Positions 1-8,219 of a stretch of DNA of 64,000 nt are shown one piece after another. Position 1 is the first letter of the stretch, and each line of letters begins with the position of its first letter. Under the pieces are notes generated by a model, which ran no database searches, had not been told where the DNA came from, and saw only the letters and a program-made list of their open reading frames with translations. Source of the DNA: VAZQ01 sp036498625 (GTDB taxonomy: Bacteria; Pseudomonadota; Alphaproteobacteria; Rhizobiales; Xanthobacteraceae); assembly GCA_036498625.1 (NCBI GenBank), contig DASYFD010000162.1, positions 1-64,000 on the forward strand, read 5' to 3'. The position numbers and the translations under genes were made by a program.

Positions 1-507
1 GGCGTAGATCAGCGACATGGAGCCATTCTCGGCGCCGACCACGATCTGGCGCTTGCGCGCCTCCTCGAAGCTCTTGATGCCGGCCTGCGGCAGCGCCACC
101 CCGACATCGATGTTGGAGGTGAAGCGGCCGAGATAATGGAACCGCGCGACGTCCATCTTGTTCTTCTCGTCGGTGACCGCGTTCGAGGCGAACTGCTGCG
201 AGACGCTGCCCAGATAGGTGCCGTCCTGGGGCGCCACCTGGTAGAGATAGAGGACCGCCTTGAGGCTGCCGCCGCCCGGCATGTTCTCCGGAACGATATT
301 CGGATTGCCCGGAATGTGGCGGCCGAGGAATTCCGCGGCCAGCCGGCCATAGAGATCGTAGCCGCCGCCCGGGCCATAGCCGATGATGATCTTCATGGTC
401 TTCCCGCGATAGAAATCGGCGATCGGCTCGGCCTTGAGGGCGGGCATACCGGTCAGCGTCACGCCCAGCGCAAGGACCGACCAGATCATTCGATTTGCAA
501 AGCGCAT
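1..507 (-). CDS. TctC/Bug-family periplasmic substrate-binding protein, 3' end cut by the window edge
   Basis: The open frame starts at ATG 505-507 and runs off the left edge after 169 codons. The N-terminus is a Sec-type signal (MRFANRMIWSVLALGV) followed by FYRGKTMKIIIGYGPGGGYD, the first strand and glycine-rich ligand loop typical of tripartite tricarboxylate transporter receptors. Family members bind carboxylates in the periplasm and deliver them to a TctAB permease. No permease is visible nearby, so this is either an orphan receptor or its partners lie left of the window. Substrate unknown. Confidence 0.8.
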   Translation of the reverse strand, partial: MRFANRMIWSVLALGVTLTGMPALKAEPIADFYRGKTMKIIIGYGPGGGYDLYGRLAAEFLGRHIPGNPNIVPENMPGGGSLKAVLYLYQVAPQDGTYLGSVSQQFASNAVTDEKNKMDVARFHYLGRFTSNIDVGVALPQAGIKSFEEARKRQIVVGAENGSMSLIYA

Positions 508-558
508 GTTTTTCTCTCCGTTACTTCGGCGCTCCAAGCGCAGGGCGAGAGCGAGAAT

Positions 559-1410
559 CTAGCCCGCACCCACCTGCTTTCGCCACGTGTCCCAGGGACG
601 ATCGACGTTCTGGGTCTTGGCCTGCTCGTATTGATTGAGGAAATTGATCGGGCCGCCGAGCGCCACCGCCTGCATTTGCAGCCGGGCATTGACCTCGGTG
701 TAGATGGCGCGGAAGACCGTCGTCTTGAGGTCCGGCCCGGCGACCGCGTCGCCGTGGCCGCGCATCAGCACCACCGAGCCGGCGCCCAGCGACTGCGCCA
801 GCGATTTGCCGAGCTCGGCGGTGTTGACCAGCATGCCGTTCTTCTCGCCGGCGGTCTGCCGAATCTCCCAGACCGGCACCCCATGGCCGAGGAAATGGCC
901 GTTGTGGAAAATGGCGCGCAGCGGCTTCTCGGTGACCCCGAACGGGATGACGCCGGGCGAATGGCTGTGAATGACGGCGTTCACGTCCGGGCGCACCTTG
1001 TAGATCTCGCCGTGGATGAAGCGCTCCCGATAGACCGGGCGGCCGCGCGCATTGATGGCGTTGCTGTCGAGATCGAAGGTGATGAGGTCGCTCACCGCCA
1101 CGTCGCGGGGCGCGATCGCCTGCATCTGCAGGTAGCGGTGGGGGTTGCGCGGATCCCGGATGCTGACATGGCCGAAGGAGTCGAGCACGCCGTTGTGCGC
1201 CAGGATGTGGTTGGCGGCGACCAGATCGACCGCCAGCTCGGGATCGAGATCGGCGTAATCGGGATCGAGCTTGGGAGCCTCGGCGGAGAGCAGCGCCGTC
1301 AAGGTTGCGGCGTCGGCCGCGCTTCCCATCCCGACGGCGGCGCCGGCGGTCGCGAGATCGGCATAGAACGCCCGCCGGCAGATCATGGGCACCTTGGAAA
1401 TCTCAACCAT
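559..1410 (-). CDS. Class II aldolase/adducin family protein with a Tat-like leader
   Basis: 283 residues. The zinc-site motif HSHS (VIHSHSPGV) and the later MRGHGD motif mark the class II aldolase/adducin fold, which does metal-dependent retro-aldol or decarboxylation chemistry on hydroxy-acids or sugar phosphates. The frame extends further upstream, but ATG 1408-1410 (MVEISKVP) gives the usual length. A second Met eight residues on precedes CRRAFYADLATAGAAVG, which resembles a twin-arginine signal, so the enzyme may be exported, which is unusual for this family. A perfect GCAAC-N7-GTTGC palindrome lies 130 bp upstream. It sits between two secreted-protein genes on the same strand. Substrate not deducible. 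Confidence 0.75.
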   Translation of the reverse strand: MVEISKVPMICRRAFYADLATAGAAVGMGSAADAATLTALLSAEAPKLDPDYADLDPELAVDLVAANHILAHNGVLDSFGHVSIRDPRNPHRYLQMQAIAPRDVAVSDLITFDLDSNAINARGRPVYRERFIHGEIYKVRPDVNAVIHSHSPGVIPFGVTEKPLRAIFHNGHFLGHGVPVWEIRQTAGEKNGMLVNTAELGKSLAQSLGAGSVVLMRGHGDAVAGPDLKTTVFRAIYTEVNARLQMQAVALGGPINFLNQYEQAKTQNVDRPWDTWRKQVGAG

Positions 1411-1539
1411 CCCTCGTTCATCCTCCAGAATTGGCCTGAATGCGCTCCGACGCGATGCGTCCCGATGACCCATCCGGGCAGAAAAAAGTATGCGCCCCCT
1501 CGGCGCGACCGGCAACACAATTTCGGCGCCAACTGGATA

Positions 1540-1556
1540 GCAACTATTTTTGTTGC
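1540..1556. promoter_or_regulatory. Palindrome GCAAC-N7-GTTGC, candidate RpiR operator (site 1)
   Basis: The site reads GCAACTATTTTTGTTGC, a perfect 5-7-5 inverted repeat with an A/T spacer in otherwise GC-rich DNA. A half site GCAAC lies at 1512-1516. It is upstream of the class II aldolase gene, and identical half sites with the same spacing occur at 19994-20010 and 20165-20181. The only RpiR regulator in the window (15952-16887) is the obvious candidate binder; this assignment is inference. Confidence 0.6.
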
Positions 1557-1663
1557 GAAATATAGAAAATGCAGGGGAGGTCTGGAATGGCGTAATGGCT
1601 CGATGGCATAACTTGCGCGCGGCCGCTTCCTATCACCCGCGCGGCACCTGGCCGAGTGCGGCG

Positions 1664-2497
1664 TCAGAAGTCCGGCGTGTCGGTATGCGGCAGCGGCGCC
1701 ACCTCGTAGCCGAAGAAGAAATTATTGTTCGGCTCGCACAGATCCTCGATCAACGGGCCCTGGTGTATGCGCCGCCAATGCTGGACCGCTGACCACGGCA
1801 TGGTGAAGGCGCCCGGATCGTCGACCGTGACCGTCACCTGCAGCGACTTGCCGCCGTCGATCATCTTGAAGCGTTCAACCACGTGAAGCTGCTCGGTGTG
1901 GGGGGTGCGATAATTGTCGACGAAGGTGCGGTCGTTGAGCCCGATGGTGTCGACGACCAGCTCGTCACCTTCATAGTGCCCGACGGATTCGCCATACCAT
2001 GACGGCTTTACATGCGCCGAATGCGGGATGTTCAGATAGATGTGGCGGATCTGGGCGTAGAGCTCGTTGATGATCACGACCTTGTCGGGCGCCTGGATGA
2101 CATGAACCGGCTGGCCGCGGTTGTAGATATTCAGGCCGGGAACGCCCGCCGGCCAGCATCGCTCCCGCGCGATGAAAGGAACCTTGCCGGCGAGCACCTC
2201 CTCATTGGTCTTGCGCATCTGCTCCACCGCCCAGGGCTGCAGGATCGGATTGGTGAGATCGGCGATGCGGTAGGTCGACTGGCCCTGACCGTTGGGAATA
2301 TAGGGATGGGCCTTGTCGGACAGGACCGGCCCGGGCCCGCTCGGCGGCGGCAGGAAGTCGTCGCTTTTGGGACGGTCCGAGGTCCAGGCGGTGCTGCCAT
2401 CGTGGTTGAAGTTGGGGACCTCGGCGGCCAGCGTGGGCCACGCGGCGGCGCCGGAGAGGAGGCCGGCGGTGATGCACATCAAGCCGAATTTGGACAT
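1664..2497 (-). CDS. Secreted conserved protein of unknown function
   Basis: 277 residues from ATG 2495-2497, chosen because it begins a clean Sec signal (MSKFGLMCITAGLLSGAAA..LAAE); the longer frame adds a low-complexity extension. The middle holds IRHIYLN, then PSWYGESVGHYEGDELVVDT and GLNDRTFVDNYRTPHT, a pattern seen in conserved hypothetical secreted proteins of soil bacteria. The same layout (Y-x-G-x-S-[IV]-G-[HR], then an acidic stretch and a VDT/VET-like strand) recurs in the products at 55194-56063 and 56114-56968, so I treat the three as distant paralogues. No catalytic motif recognised. Confidence 0.65.
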   Translation of the reverse strand: MSKFGLMCITAGLLSGAAAWPTLAAEVPNFNHDGSTAWTSDRPKSDDFLPPPSGPGPVLSDKAHPYIPNGQGQSTYRIADLTNPILQPWAVEQMRKTNEEVLAGKVPFIARERCWPAGVPGLNIYNRGQPVHVIQAPDKVVIINELYAQIRHIYLNIPHSAHVKPSWYGESVGHYEGDELVVDTIGLNDRTFVDNYRTPHTEQLHVVERFKMIDGGKSLQVTVTVDDPGAFTMPWSAVQHWRRIHQGPLIEDLCEPNNNFFFGYEVAPLPHTDTPDF

Positions 2498-2735
2498 CGG
2501 GTCGCTCCATTCATCCAAGCCAATGAGCACCGCACTCACGCACAGGAGACCGCCGTCGCGTGCACTAACGACCGCGCCAACGCCGACCCGCCGGATCGCG
2601 GCCAACATAGCATCTTCCGGAAATCGGCGGAATGGTGCCAACCGGCCCGCCGCGATGATGCAGCCGGAATCAAATCGGGCGTTTTGCGGAAACTACTGGG
2701 GGCGGCGGAATGCAGTCGGAGGCGCCGTGCAATCC

Positions 2736-2770
2736 TGATCGAGATGGCCGGAACAAGTCCGGCCATGACA
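2736..2770. repeat. Partial copy of the GGCCGGAACAAGTCCGGCC extragenic repeat (copy A)
   Basis: The segment reads TGATCGAGATGGCCGG then AACAAGTCCGGCCATGACA and contains the GGCCGGA/TCCGGCC hairpin. It matches one end of the longer elements at 27832-27951 and 49587-49705. The rest of the gap 2498-2793 shows no gene or other signal. Confidence 0.7.
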
Positions 2771-2793
2771 AATAGAAGTCCTAACCCCGAACG

Positions 2794-3777
2794 CTAGCTC
2801 CCGCCATAGACCGGGACGAACAGATCATCGACCCGCATCGGCTTGGCGATCATGGATTGATCGACCAGGTATTGCACCAGCGCTTCCAGCGCCTTGCGAT
2901 TGGGCTCGACCCCATAGGGCCAGGGATCGCCGCCGAACACTTCCTCGATCTCGTCGAGATCGGCCGTCATCCAGGGCAGCATGTAGCGGAGCGTTCCGAG
3001 ATAACGCATCTTCTTGAACGCCACCGCCTTGGAGGCGCAGAACGCCTGATAGAGGCTGGTGGCGGCGAACGGGTATCTCTCGTAGAAATCGCGGCGCAGC
3101 ACGATGAGATGCATGATCGGGAAGATCCCGGTTGCCCGGTAGTAGTCCTTCTCGGCGGTGCGGAAATCGGGAAACAAACGCGCCACGTTCGGATTCTTGC
3201 CATAGGCGGTCGGCAGATCGGCCCCGATAGTGGCCGCGATCTCGCCGTCCTCCAAAAGCTGGCTGAGCGATTTGCCGCTCTGGTTCTCCACGATCGATAC
3301 CGGCTTGAGGGGCGGCAGCACGGTCGGGCTGCCATGCCGGGTCGGCGTCTCCATGGCGCCCTCGACCCACTGGATGGTGGAAAGATCGACGCCGTATTGA
3401 TGCTGCAGCAGGCCGCGGATCCAGATCGCCGCCGTCATGGTGTAGAGCTGCACCCCGATCCGCTTGCCTTCGAGGTCCCTGGGCTTGCGGATCTGGCGCT
3501 TATCGACCGCGATGAAGCCGTGGCGGAACACCCGCGAGGCGAACACCGGCAGCGCCACGAACGGGCAATCGCCGGCAGCAAAGCGGCTGACATATTCCGA
3601 GCTCGACATTTCCGAGGCATCGAACTCGAGCTTGCCGACCATGCGGTCGAACAGCTCGCGCGGATTGTCGACATTGATGAAATTGAGATCGATGCCCTCA
3701 GGCTGGACCTCCCCGGTCCGCAGCGCGATCATGCGGTCGTAGAGACCGCAGGCAAACGTCATCGAAAGCTTGGACAA
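2794..3777 (-). CDS. NMT1/4,5-dihydroxyphthalate decarboxylase-like substrate-binding protein
   Basis: 327 residues. It opens with LSMTFACGLYDRMIALRTGE and EGIDLNFI, then KRIGVQLYTMTAAIWIRG, the layout of proteins annotated as 4,5-dihydroxyphthalate decarboxylase, which share the type II periplasmic-binding fold. The start is set at TTG 3775-3777 because GGAG lies 8 nt upstream; ATG 3760-3762 is the alternative but has no ribosome site. The longer frame reads through a heptamer repeat and would give a meaningless leader of SLLTTH units. No signal peptide is evident. Whether it is an enzyme or a binding protein cannot be decided here. Confidence 0.7.
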   Translation of the reverse strand: MSKLSMTFACGLYDRMIALRTGEVQPEGIDLNFINVDNPRELFDRMVGKLEFDASEMSSSEYVSRFAAGDCPFVALPVFASRVFRHGFIAVDKRQIRKPRDLEGKRIGVQLYTMTAAIWIRGLLQHQYGVDLSTIQWVEGAMETPTRHGSPTVLPPLKPVSIVENQSGKSLSQLLEDGEIAATIGADLPTAYGKNPNVARLFPDFRTAEKDYYRATGIFPIMHLIVLRRDFYERYPFAATSLYQAFCASKAVAFKKMRYLGTLRYMLPWMTADLDEIEEVFGGDPWPYGVEPNRKALEALVQYLVDQSMIAKPMRVDDLFVPVYGGS

Positions 3778-3809
3778 ACGGGATACTCCGGGGGAAGGGT
3801 GATTGGTGG

Positions 3810-3912
3810 GCGGTGAATAGTGAGTGGTGAGTAGTGAGTGGTGAGTAGTGAGTAGTGAGTAGGATGGAGCCACCTGCTCTTACTACTCACTACTCACTAT
3901 TCACCACTCCCC
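3810..3912. repeat. Heptamer-repeat hairpin, (GTGAGTA)n facing (TACTCAC)n, copy 1
   Basis: The left arm (about 3810-3862) is a tandem array of AGTGAGT/GGTGAGT units and the right arm (about 3880-3910) is the complementary CTCACTACTCACTATTCACC. Transcribed in either direction it would form a long imperfect hairpin, and it lies just beyond the stop codon at 3917. The same arrangement occurs at 11044-11123, so the two copies bracket the F420 operon. Confidence 0.85.
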
Positions 3913-3916
3913 ATCT

Positions 3917-4888
3917 TCAACGCGGCGCCGGTATCTGGAACAGCGCCTTGAGCTTGTCGGCGGGGATCGGCGCGGCGAGGTATTTCAGCGTCACCGCGGC
4001 CGGCATGATGATGTCCATGCCGATGACCTTGTCGGGCATCAGCATGTCCTTGGTGAAGAACTCGTCGCGCACGCGCTTGGCGAGGCTCTCGGGCACCGAG
4101 GCGATCTCGGCGTAATATTTGAGCGCCATCGGGTCGGCATACATGTAGGCGACGGTTTCCCGGTAGGCGTCCATGTAGCGCTCGATCGCCGCTTTGCGGC
4201 GCTCCAGCACCGAGGCGCTGGTGATCAGCAGCCGGTTGGTCTGGTTGCGGATCTCTGGAATGTCGTTGCCGCGGGCGATGATCCGGATCTTGCCTTCCTC
4301 GAGCGCCTGGATGCCGAACGGCGGCGTTGCCCAGCCGACATCGATCTGGCCCGACATGACCTGCGTGAAGGTGGGCGGCGGGCCGCCGGTCGCGACCGGC
4401 CTGGCGGCGCTCAGGCCGTATTCCTTGATGATGGCGAGCACGATCGCCTGCGTCGACGATCCGACGGTCGAATACGCCATGGTGGCGCCGTTGGCGTCCC
4501 GGATGGTCTTGATCGGGGAGGTGGCGGGCACGTACCAGTAGTCGCCGGCGCTGTTGATCTCGGTGCCGATGACGCGGATCGGGGCGCCCTTGTCGAAGGC
4601 GCCGAGCACGCCCATCACCCCGCCGCCGATGCCCACATCGACGCTGCCCGAGATGGTGGCCTGCTGAGTCTCGCCGGCGCCCTGGGTGAACAACAGATCG
4701 AGCTCGAGGCCGTGCTTCTTGAAGATGCCGGCCTTCTGGCCAAGCTCGGACACCGAGGTATCCCAGCTGCCGCGCTGGCCCACCGCGATCTTGAGGGTGT
4801 CGTCGGCCGTGGCGGCGAGCGTCGAAGCCGCCAGCACCCCCAAGCCCACAGCGGCGGCGTTTCGCCAACGTCGCAATCGGAGCATCAT
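3917..4888 (-). CDS. ABC transporter substrate-binding protein, SsuA/NMT1 type
   Basis: 323 residues from ATG 4886-4888, which has AGGGAGG seven bases upstream; the longer frame lacks such a site. After a basic N-terminus and hydrophobic signal ending near ATADD come LKIAVGQRGSWDTSVSELG, KAGIFKKHGLELDLLF and GSVDVGIGGGV, classic for nitrate/sulfonate/taurine-type binding proteins. It starts 35 nt after the fbiC stop and ends at the heptamer-repeat hairpin, so it probably belongs to the F420 operon transcript. No cognate permease or ATPase is in the window. Ligand unknown. Confidence 0.8.
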   Translation of the reverse strand: MMLRLRRWRNAAAVGLGVLAASTLAATADDTLKIAVGQRGSWDTSVSELGQKAGIFKKHGLELDLLFTQGAGETQQATISGSVDVGIGGGVMGVLGAFDKGAPIRVIGTEINSAGDYWYVPATSPIKTIRDANGATMAYSTVGSSTQAIVLAIIKEYGLSAARPVATGGPPPTFTQVMSGQIDVGWATPPFGIQALEEGKIRIIARGNDIPEIRNQTNRLLITSASVLERRKAAIERYMDAYRETVAYMYADPMALKYYAEIASVPESLAKRVRDEFFTKDMLMPDKVIGMDIIMPAAVTLKYLAAPIPADKLKALFQIPAPR

Positions 4889-4923
4889 CGTATCCTCCCT
4901 GGCTCGGCGGTTGTTATGTCCGC

Positions 4924-7539
4924 TCATGCGGTGCCGATTTTCGTAAGCGATTCCTTGCGCGCGCGCGGCGGCACGCCGCTCCCTTGCGGCTCGCGCTCGT
5001 AGCGATGCGCCGGCGTGAGGATCGGGGCCGCGAGCGGCGCGGCCGCGAAGGAAACCGCCCGGCGTTCCGGCGCGACATCCTCGTAGAGCGTCGTGCGCTG
5101 CGCGGGCGTGCGGCCGATCGAGGAGATCAGCGCTTCCATCTCGACGGGCGGCAGCTCCTCGCCATGCACGGCGCCGGCCGCCCGGGTGATGCTCTCGTTC
5201 ATCAGCGTGCCGCCCAGATCATTGGCGCCGGCGTTCAGGCAGGCCTTGACGCCCTGCGGCCCCATCTTCACCCACGAGGTCTGGATATTGGTGACATGCG
5301 GATGCAGCGCGAGGCGCGCCACCGCATGCATCAGGATCGCTTCGCGATAGGTCGGGCCGCTGCGGGCACGGCCGTGCAGATAGATCGGCGTCTCCATAGG
5401 AACGAACGGCAGCGGTACGAACTCGGTCAGGCCGCCGGTGCGCATCTGCAGGGCGCGCAGGCGCAGCAGATGCCGCGCCCAATGCGCGAGGCCCTCGACA
5501 TGCCCATACATGATGGTGGCGGTGGTGCGCAGCCCGACCGCGTGCGCGGTCTCCACCACGTCGAGCCATTGCCGGGTGTTGATCTTGTCGGGGCAGATGA
5601 TCTGGCGGACCTCGTCGTCGAGGATTTCGGCCGCCGTGCCCGGAAGCGTGCCGAGCCCGGCCGCCTTGAGCTCGGTCAGAAATGCCGGGAGCGTCAAACC
5701 GAGCGTGTGCGCGCCCTGCGTGACCTCGAGCGGCGAGAAGGCATGGATGTGAATGTCCCGTGTGACCGCCTTGATGGCGCGGCAGATGGCGAGATAGGTC
5801 GCGCCCGTATAATCGGGATGGATGCCGCCCTGCAGGCAGACCTCGGTGGCGCCGCGCTCCCAGGCCTCCAGGCAGCGGCGCTGGATCTCCTGATGCGCCA
5901 GGTCATAGGGACGGCCGCGCAGGTTGGCGGACAGCTTGCCTTTCGAGAAGGCGCAGAACTGGCAGCGGAAATAGCAGACGTTGGTGTAGTTGATGTTGCG
6001 GTTCACCACATAGGCGACGCGCTCTCCGCTGACCGCGGCACGCAGCGCGTCCGCGCTTTCGCACACCCGCTCGAAACCGGCACCGCGCGCCGCGAACAAG
6101 GCCACGATCTCGCTCTCGTCAAGTTGTGCCCCGGCGGTGGCGCGATCGAGGATGCGTGCAAGGCGATCGCCGGTTCCGACAGTTAGACGGCCCCGGCGCT
6201 TCACTCCCTCTCCCCGCAGGGGAGAGGGTTGGGGTGAGGGGGTTACGATCTTTCCGTATTGCTCCGTCCGAGCCCCCTCATCCCGCCCTTCTCCCCCTTG
6301 GGGAGAAGGAGTGAGAGGCACTGCGTCCCTAAGCCCGCCGCCGTCAGGCACCGGATGACCCGCGCCTGCGATCCACGCATCCGTGCGTCCGAAGCCTTCG
6401 GCATCGACTGCGCGCAGCACCGGGCTGCGCAATGCGGGGTCGAGCCAGTGTTCCCCGTCGCGGATGTAGGTTGGATAGATCGCGAGGCGCTCGACCAGAA
6501 TCTTGCCGGCCTGCGCGGTGCGCTCCGCCAAGGTCGCGAGCGCGGGCCATGGGGCTTCCGGATTGACGTGATCGGGCGTCACCGGCGAGACGCCGCCCCA
6601 ATCATTGATGCCGGCCGCGATCATGTCGGCGAGCGGGCCACCGCTGAGATTGGGCGGCGCCTGGATGTTCATGGCCGGCCCGAAGATGATGCGTGCCGCC
6701 GCGATGGTCCACAGATGATCGGCAGCGTCCGGCTCGGGCGCATCGGCCATGCGGGTGTCCGGCTTGGCGCGGAAATTCTGGATGATGATTTCCTGGATGT
6801 GGCCGTAGCGCTGGTGCAGGTCGCGCAGCGCCAGCAGCGCCTCGATGCGTTCGGCCCTCGTCTCGCCGATGCCGATCAGGATGCCGGAGGTGAACGGAAC
6901 CTTAGCCGCTCCGGCCGCCGCGATGGTGGCGAGCCGCACCGCCGGCACCTTGTCGGGCGAGCCGAAATGGGGACCGCCTTTCTGCGCCAGCCGCTCCGCC
7001 GCGGTCTCCAGCATGATGCCTTGCGAGACCGAGACTTTGCGCAGGCGCGACAGGTCATCGAGGCTCATGACGCCGGGATTGAGATGGGGCAGCAGCCCGG
7101 TTTCCTTGAACACCAGCTCCGCCATGGCGGCGAGATAATCGAGCGTGCTGGCGTAGCCGAGCGTGGCCAGAGCCTCGCGCGCCGCGCCGTAGCGCAGCTC
7201 GGGCTTGTCGCCGAGGGTGAACAGCGCCTCGCGGCAGCCGGCGCGTGCCCCGGCCTGCGCGATCGCCAGCACCTGCGCGGGCGAGAGATAAGCCGCGGCG
7301 GCGCGGCGCGGCGGCTGCGCGAAAGTGCAGTAGTGGCAGGAATCGCGGCAGAGCTTGGTGAGCGGGATGAAGACTTTGCGGGAATACGAGATGTTGGCGC
7401 CATGGCCGCGGTCGCGCAGCAGTGCGGCTGTCGTCATCATGGCGGAAGGATCGGTGCAGCCGGCGAGCGCCAGCGCTTCGGAATCGGTCGGCACATGCTG
7501 GTCGCGCACCGCGGCGAGAAGATCGTGGAACGTTGTCAT
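4924..7539 (-). CDS. fbiC: FO synthase FbiC (CofG-CofH fusion) with an in-frame repeat insertion
   Basis: 871 residues. The protein makes 7,8-didemethyl-8-hydroxy-5-deazariboflavin (FO), the F420 chromophore, from tyrosine and the flavin precursor 5-amino-6-ribitylamino-uracil. The CofG half has the radical-SAM cluster C64-x3-C68-x2-C71 (CRDSCHYC) and the CofH half has C522-x3-C526-x2-C529 (CYFRCQFC). Between them, residues about 407-448 are rich in Pro, Gly and Glu (PSPQGGEG, PSPQPSPLRGEG) and are encoded by an extragenic palindromic element at 6200-6330 kept in frame. The start ATG overlaps the cofC stop by 4 bp (ATGA). Both clusters are intact, so activity is expected. Confidence 0.95.
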   Translation of the reverse strand: MTTFHDLLAAVRDQHVPTDSEALALAGCTDPSAMMTTAALLRDRGHGANISYSRKVFIPLTKLCRDSCHYCTFAQPPRRAAAAYLSPAQVLAIAQAGARAGCREALFTLGDKPELRYGAAREALATLGYASTLDYLAAMAELVFKETGLLPHLNPGVMSLDDLSRLRKVSVSQGIMLETAAERLAQKGGPHFGSPDKVPAVRLATIAAAGAAKVPFTSGILIGIGETRAERIEALLALRDLHQRYGHIQEIIIQNFRAKPDTRMADAPEPDAADHLWTIAAARIIFGPAMNIQAPPNLSGGPLADMIAAGINDWGGVSPVTPDHVNPEAPWPALATLAERTAQAGKILVERLAIYPTYIRDGEHWLDPALRSPVLRAVDAEGFGRTDAWIAGAGHPVPDGGGLRDAVPLTPSPQGGEGRDEGARTEQYGKIVTPSPQPSPLRGEGVKRRGRLTVGTGDRLARILDRATAGAQLDESEIVALFAARGAGFERVCESADALRAAVSGERVAYVVNRNINYTNVCYFRCQFCAFSKGKLSANLRGRPYDLAHQEIQRRCLEAWERGATEVCLQGGIHPDYTGATYLAICRAIKAVTRDIHIHAFSPLEVTQGAHTLGLTLPAFLTELKAAGLGTLPGTAAEILDDEVRQIICPDKINTRQWLDVVETAHAVGLRTTATIMYGHVEGLAHWARHLLRLRALQMRTGGLTEFVPLPFVPMETPIYLHGRARSGPTYREAILMHAVARLALHPHVTNIQTSWVKMGPQGVKACLNAGANDLGGTLMNESITRAAGAVHGEELPPVEMEALISSIGRTPAQRTTLYEDVAPERRAVSFAAAPLAAPILTPAHRYEREPQGSGVPPRARKESLTKIGTA
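6200..6330. repeat. Palindromic element inside fbiC, same family as 17990-18151
   Basis: Two back-to-back hairpins: CCCTCTCCCCGCAGGGGAGAGGG near 6206-6230 (described by its ends) and CTTCTCCCCCTTGGGGAGAAG at about 6289-6309. Between them is the hallmark GCCCCCTCATCCCG (6272-6285), followed by GAGTGAGAGGC and GCGTCCCT. The intergenic copy at 17990-18151 has the same order and near-identical sequence. Here the element is read through as protein with no stop codon. Confidence 0.85.
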
Positions 7540-8219
7540 GCGACCGCCCCATTCGGCTTGCGATCGCGCTGCGCCAAGTCATGCCGCTCCAGGAACGCCT
7601 GGGAGCGGGTGTGCGAGTGCAATTGCGCGAAGGCCCAGATGTCCTCCGGCCGGTCGATGTCGAGGCTGATGCCGTGCTGGCGGACGATCAGGGGCTTGAT
7701 GCCGCAGGCCCGCGCGGCCCGCAGGTGCGGATAAAAGCTGTCGTCCCCGAAAGTCAGCGGCACCGCGGTCGGCGGGCAGACCAGAACCGCGTTCGATCCG
7801 AAATCGTCATGGGAGGGCGCAATGGTGAATGACGGCGACGCGCGCCGCATCGCGAGCAGCAGCGAAATCTCGGAGGCGGAGACGAGCGGAATGTCGCCCG
7901 GCATTTGCAGCATGCCGGCGCGACCCTCGGCCGCCAGCGTGCGGGCGGCAGCGGCGACGGCCGCGGTGTGGCCGCCGCGCGCGTCCTCGGTCAAAATGCG
8001 GGCGCCGTAGCGTTGCGCCAGTACCTGCGCGGCGGGATCGAGGGTCACCACCGCGATGCCGGCGAGCCCGCGTGCGGCCGCGACCGCCGCTAGCACGTCC
8101 TCCAGCATCGCCAGCGCCAGGCCGGGCCGCAGATGGCGCGGCACCGCATCGGCCAGGCGCTCCTTGGCGGCGGTGGTTTCCTTGACCGGAATGACCGCCC
8201 AGATATCTGGTTCGTTCAA
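7536..8219 (-). CDS. cofC: CofC/FbiD-type phospho-acid guanylyltransferase of F420 synthesis
   Basis: 227 residues, the usual CofC length. It activates 2-phospho-L-lactate, phosphoenolpyruvate or 3-phosphoglycerate with GTP for transfer to FO. Motifs visible are IPVKETTAAKERLA near the N-terminus, MPGDIPL for metal/nucleotide binding, and SLDIDRPEDIWAF near the C-terminus. The start is TTG 8217-8219, supported by GGAGG six bases upstream and by a TTGA overlap with the cofD stop, so translation is coupled. Which phospho-acid is used cannot be read from the sequence by eye. Confidence 0.9.
   Translation of the reverse strand: MNEPDIWAVIPVKETTAAKERLADAVPRHLRPGLALAMLEDVLAAVAAARGLAGIAVVTLDPAAQVLAQRYGARILTEDARGGHTAAVAAAARTLAAEGRAGMLQMPGDIPLVSASEISLLLAMRRASPSFTIAPSHDDFGSNAVLVCPPTAVPLTFGDDSFYPHLRAARACGIKPLIVRQHGISLDIDRPEDIWAFAQLHSHTRSQAFLERHDLAQRDRKPNGAVA

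Noticed and set aside
3810..3912. CRISPR-like array
   Set aside because: Units of seven bases without unique spacers and no cas genes; the array forms one hairpin.
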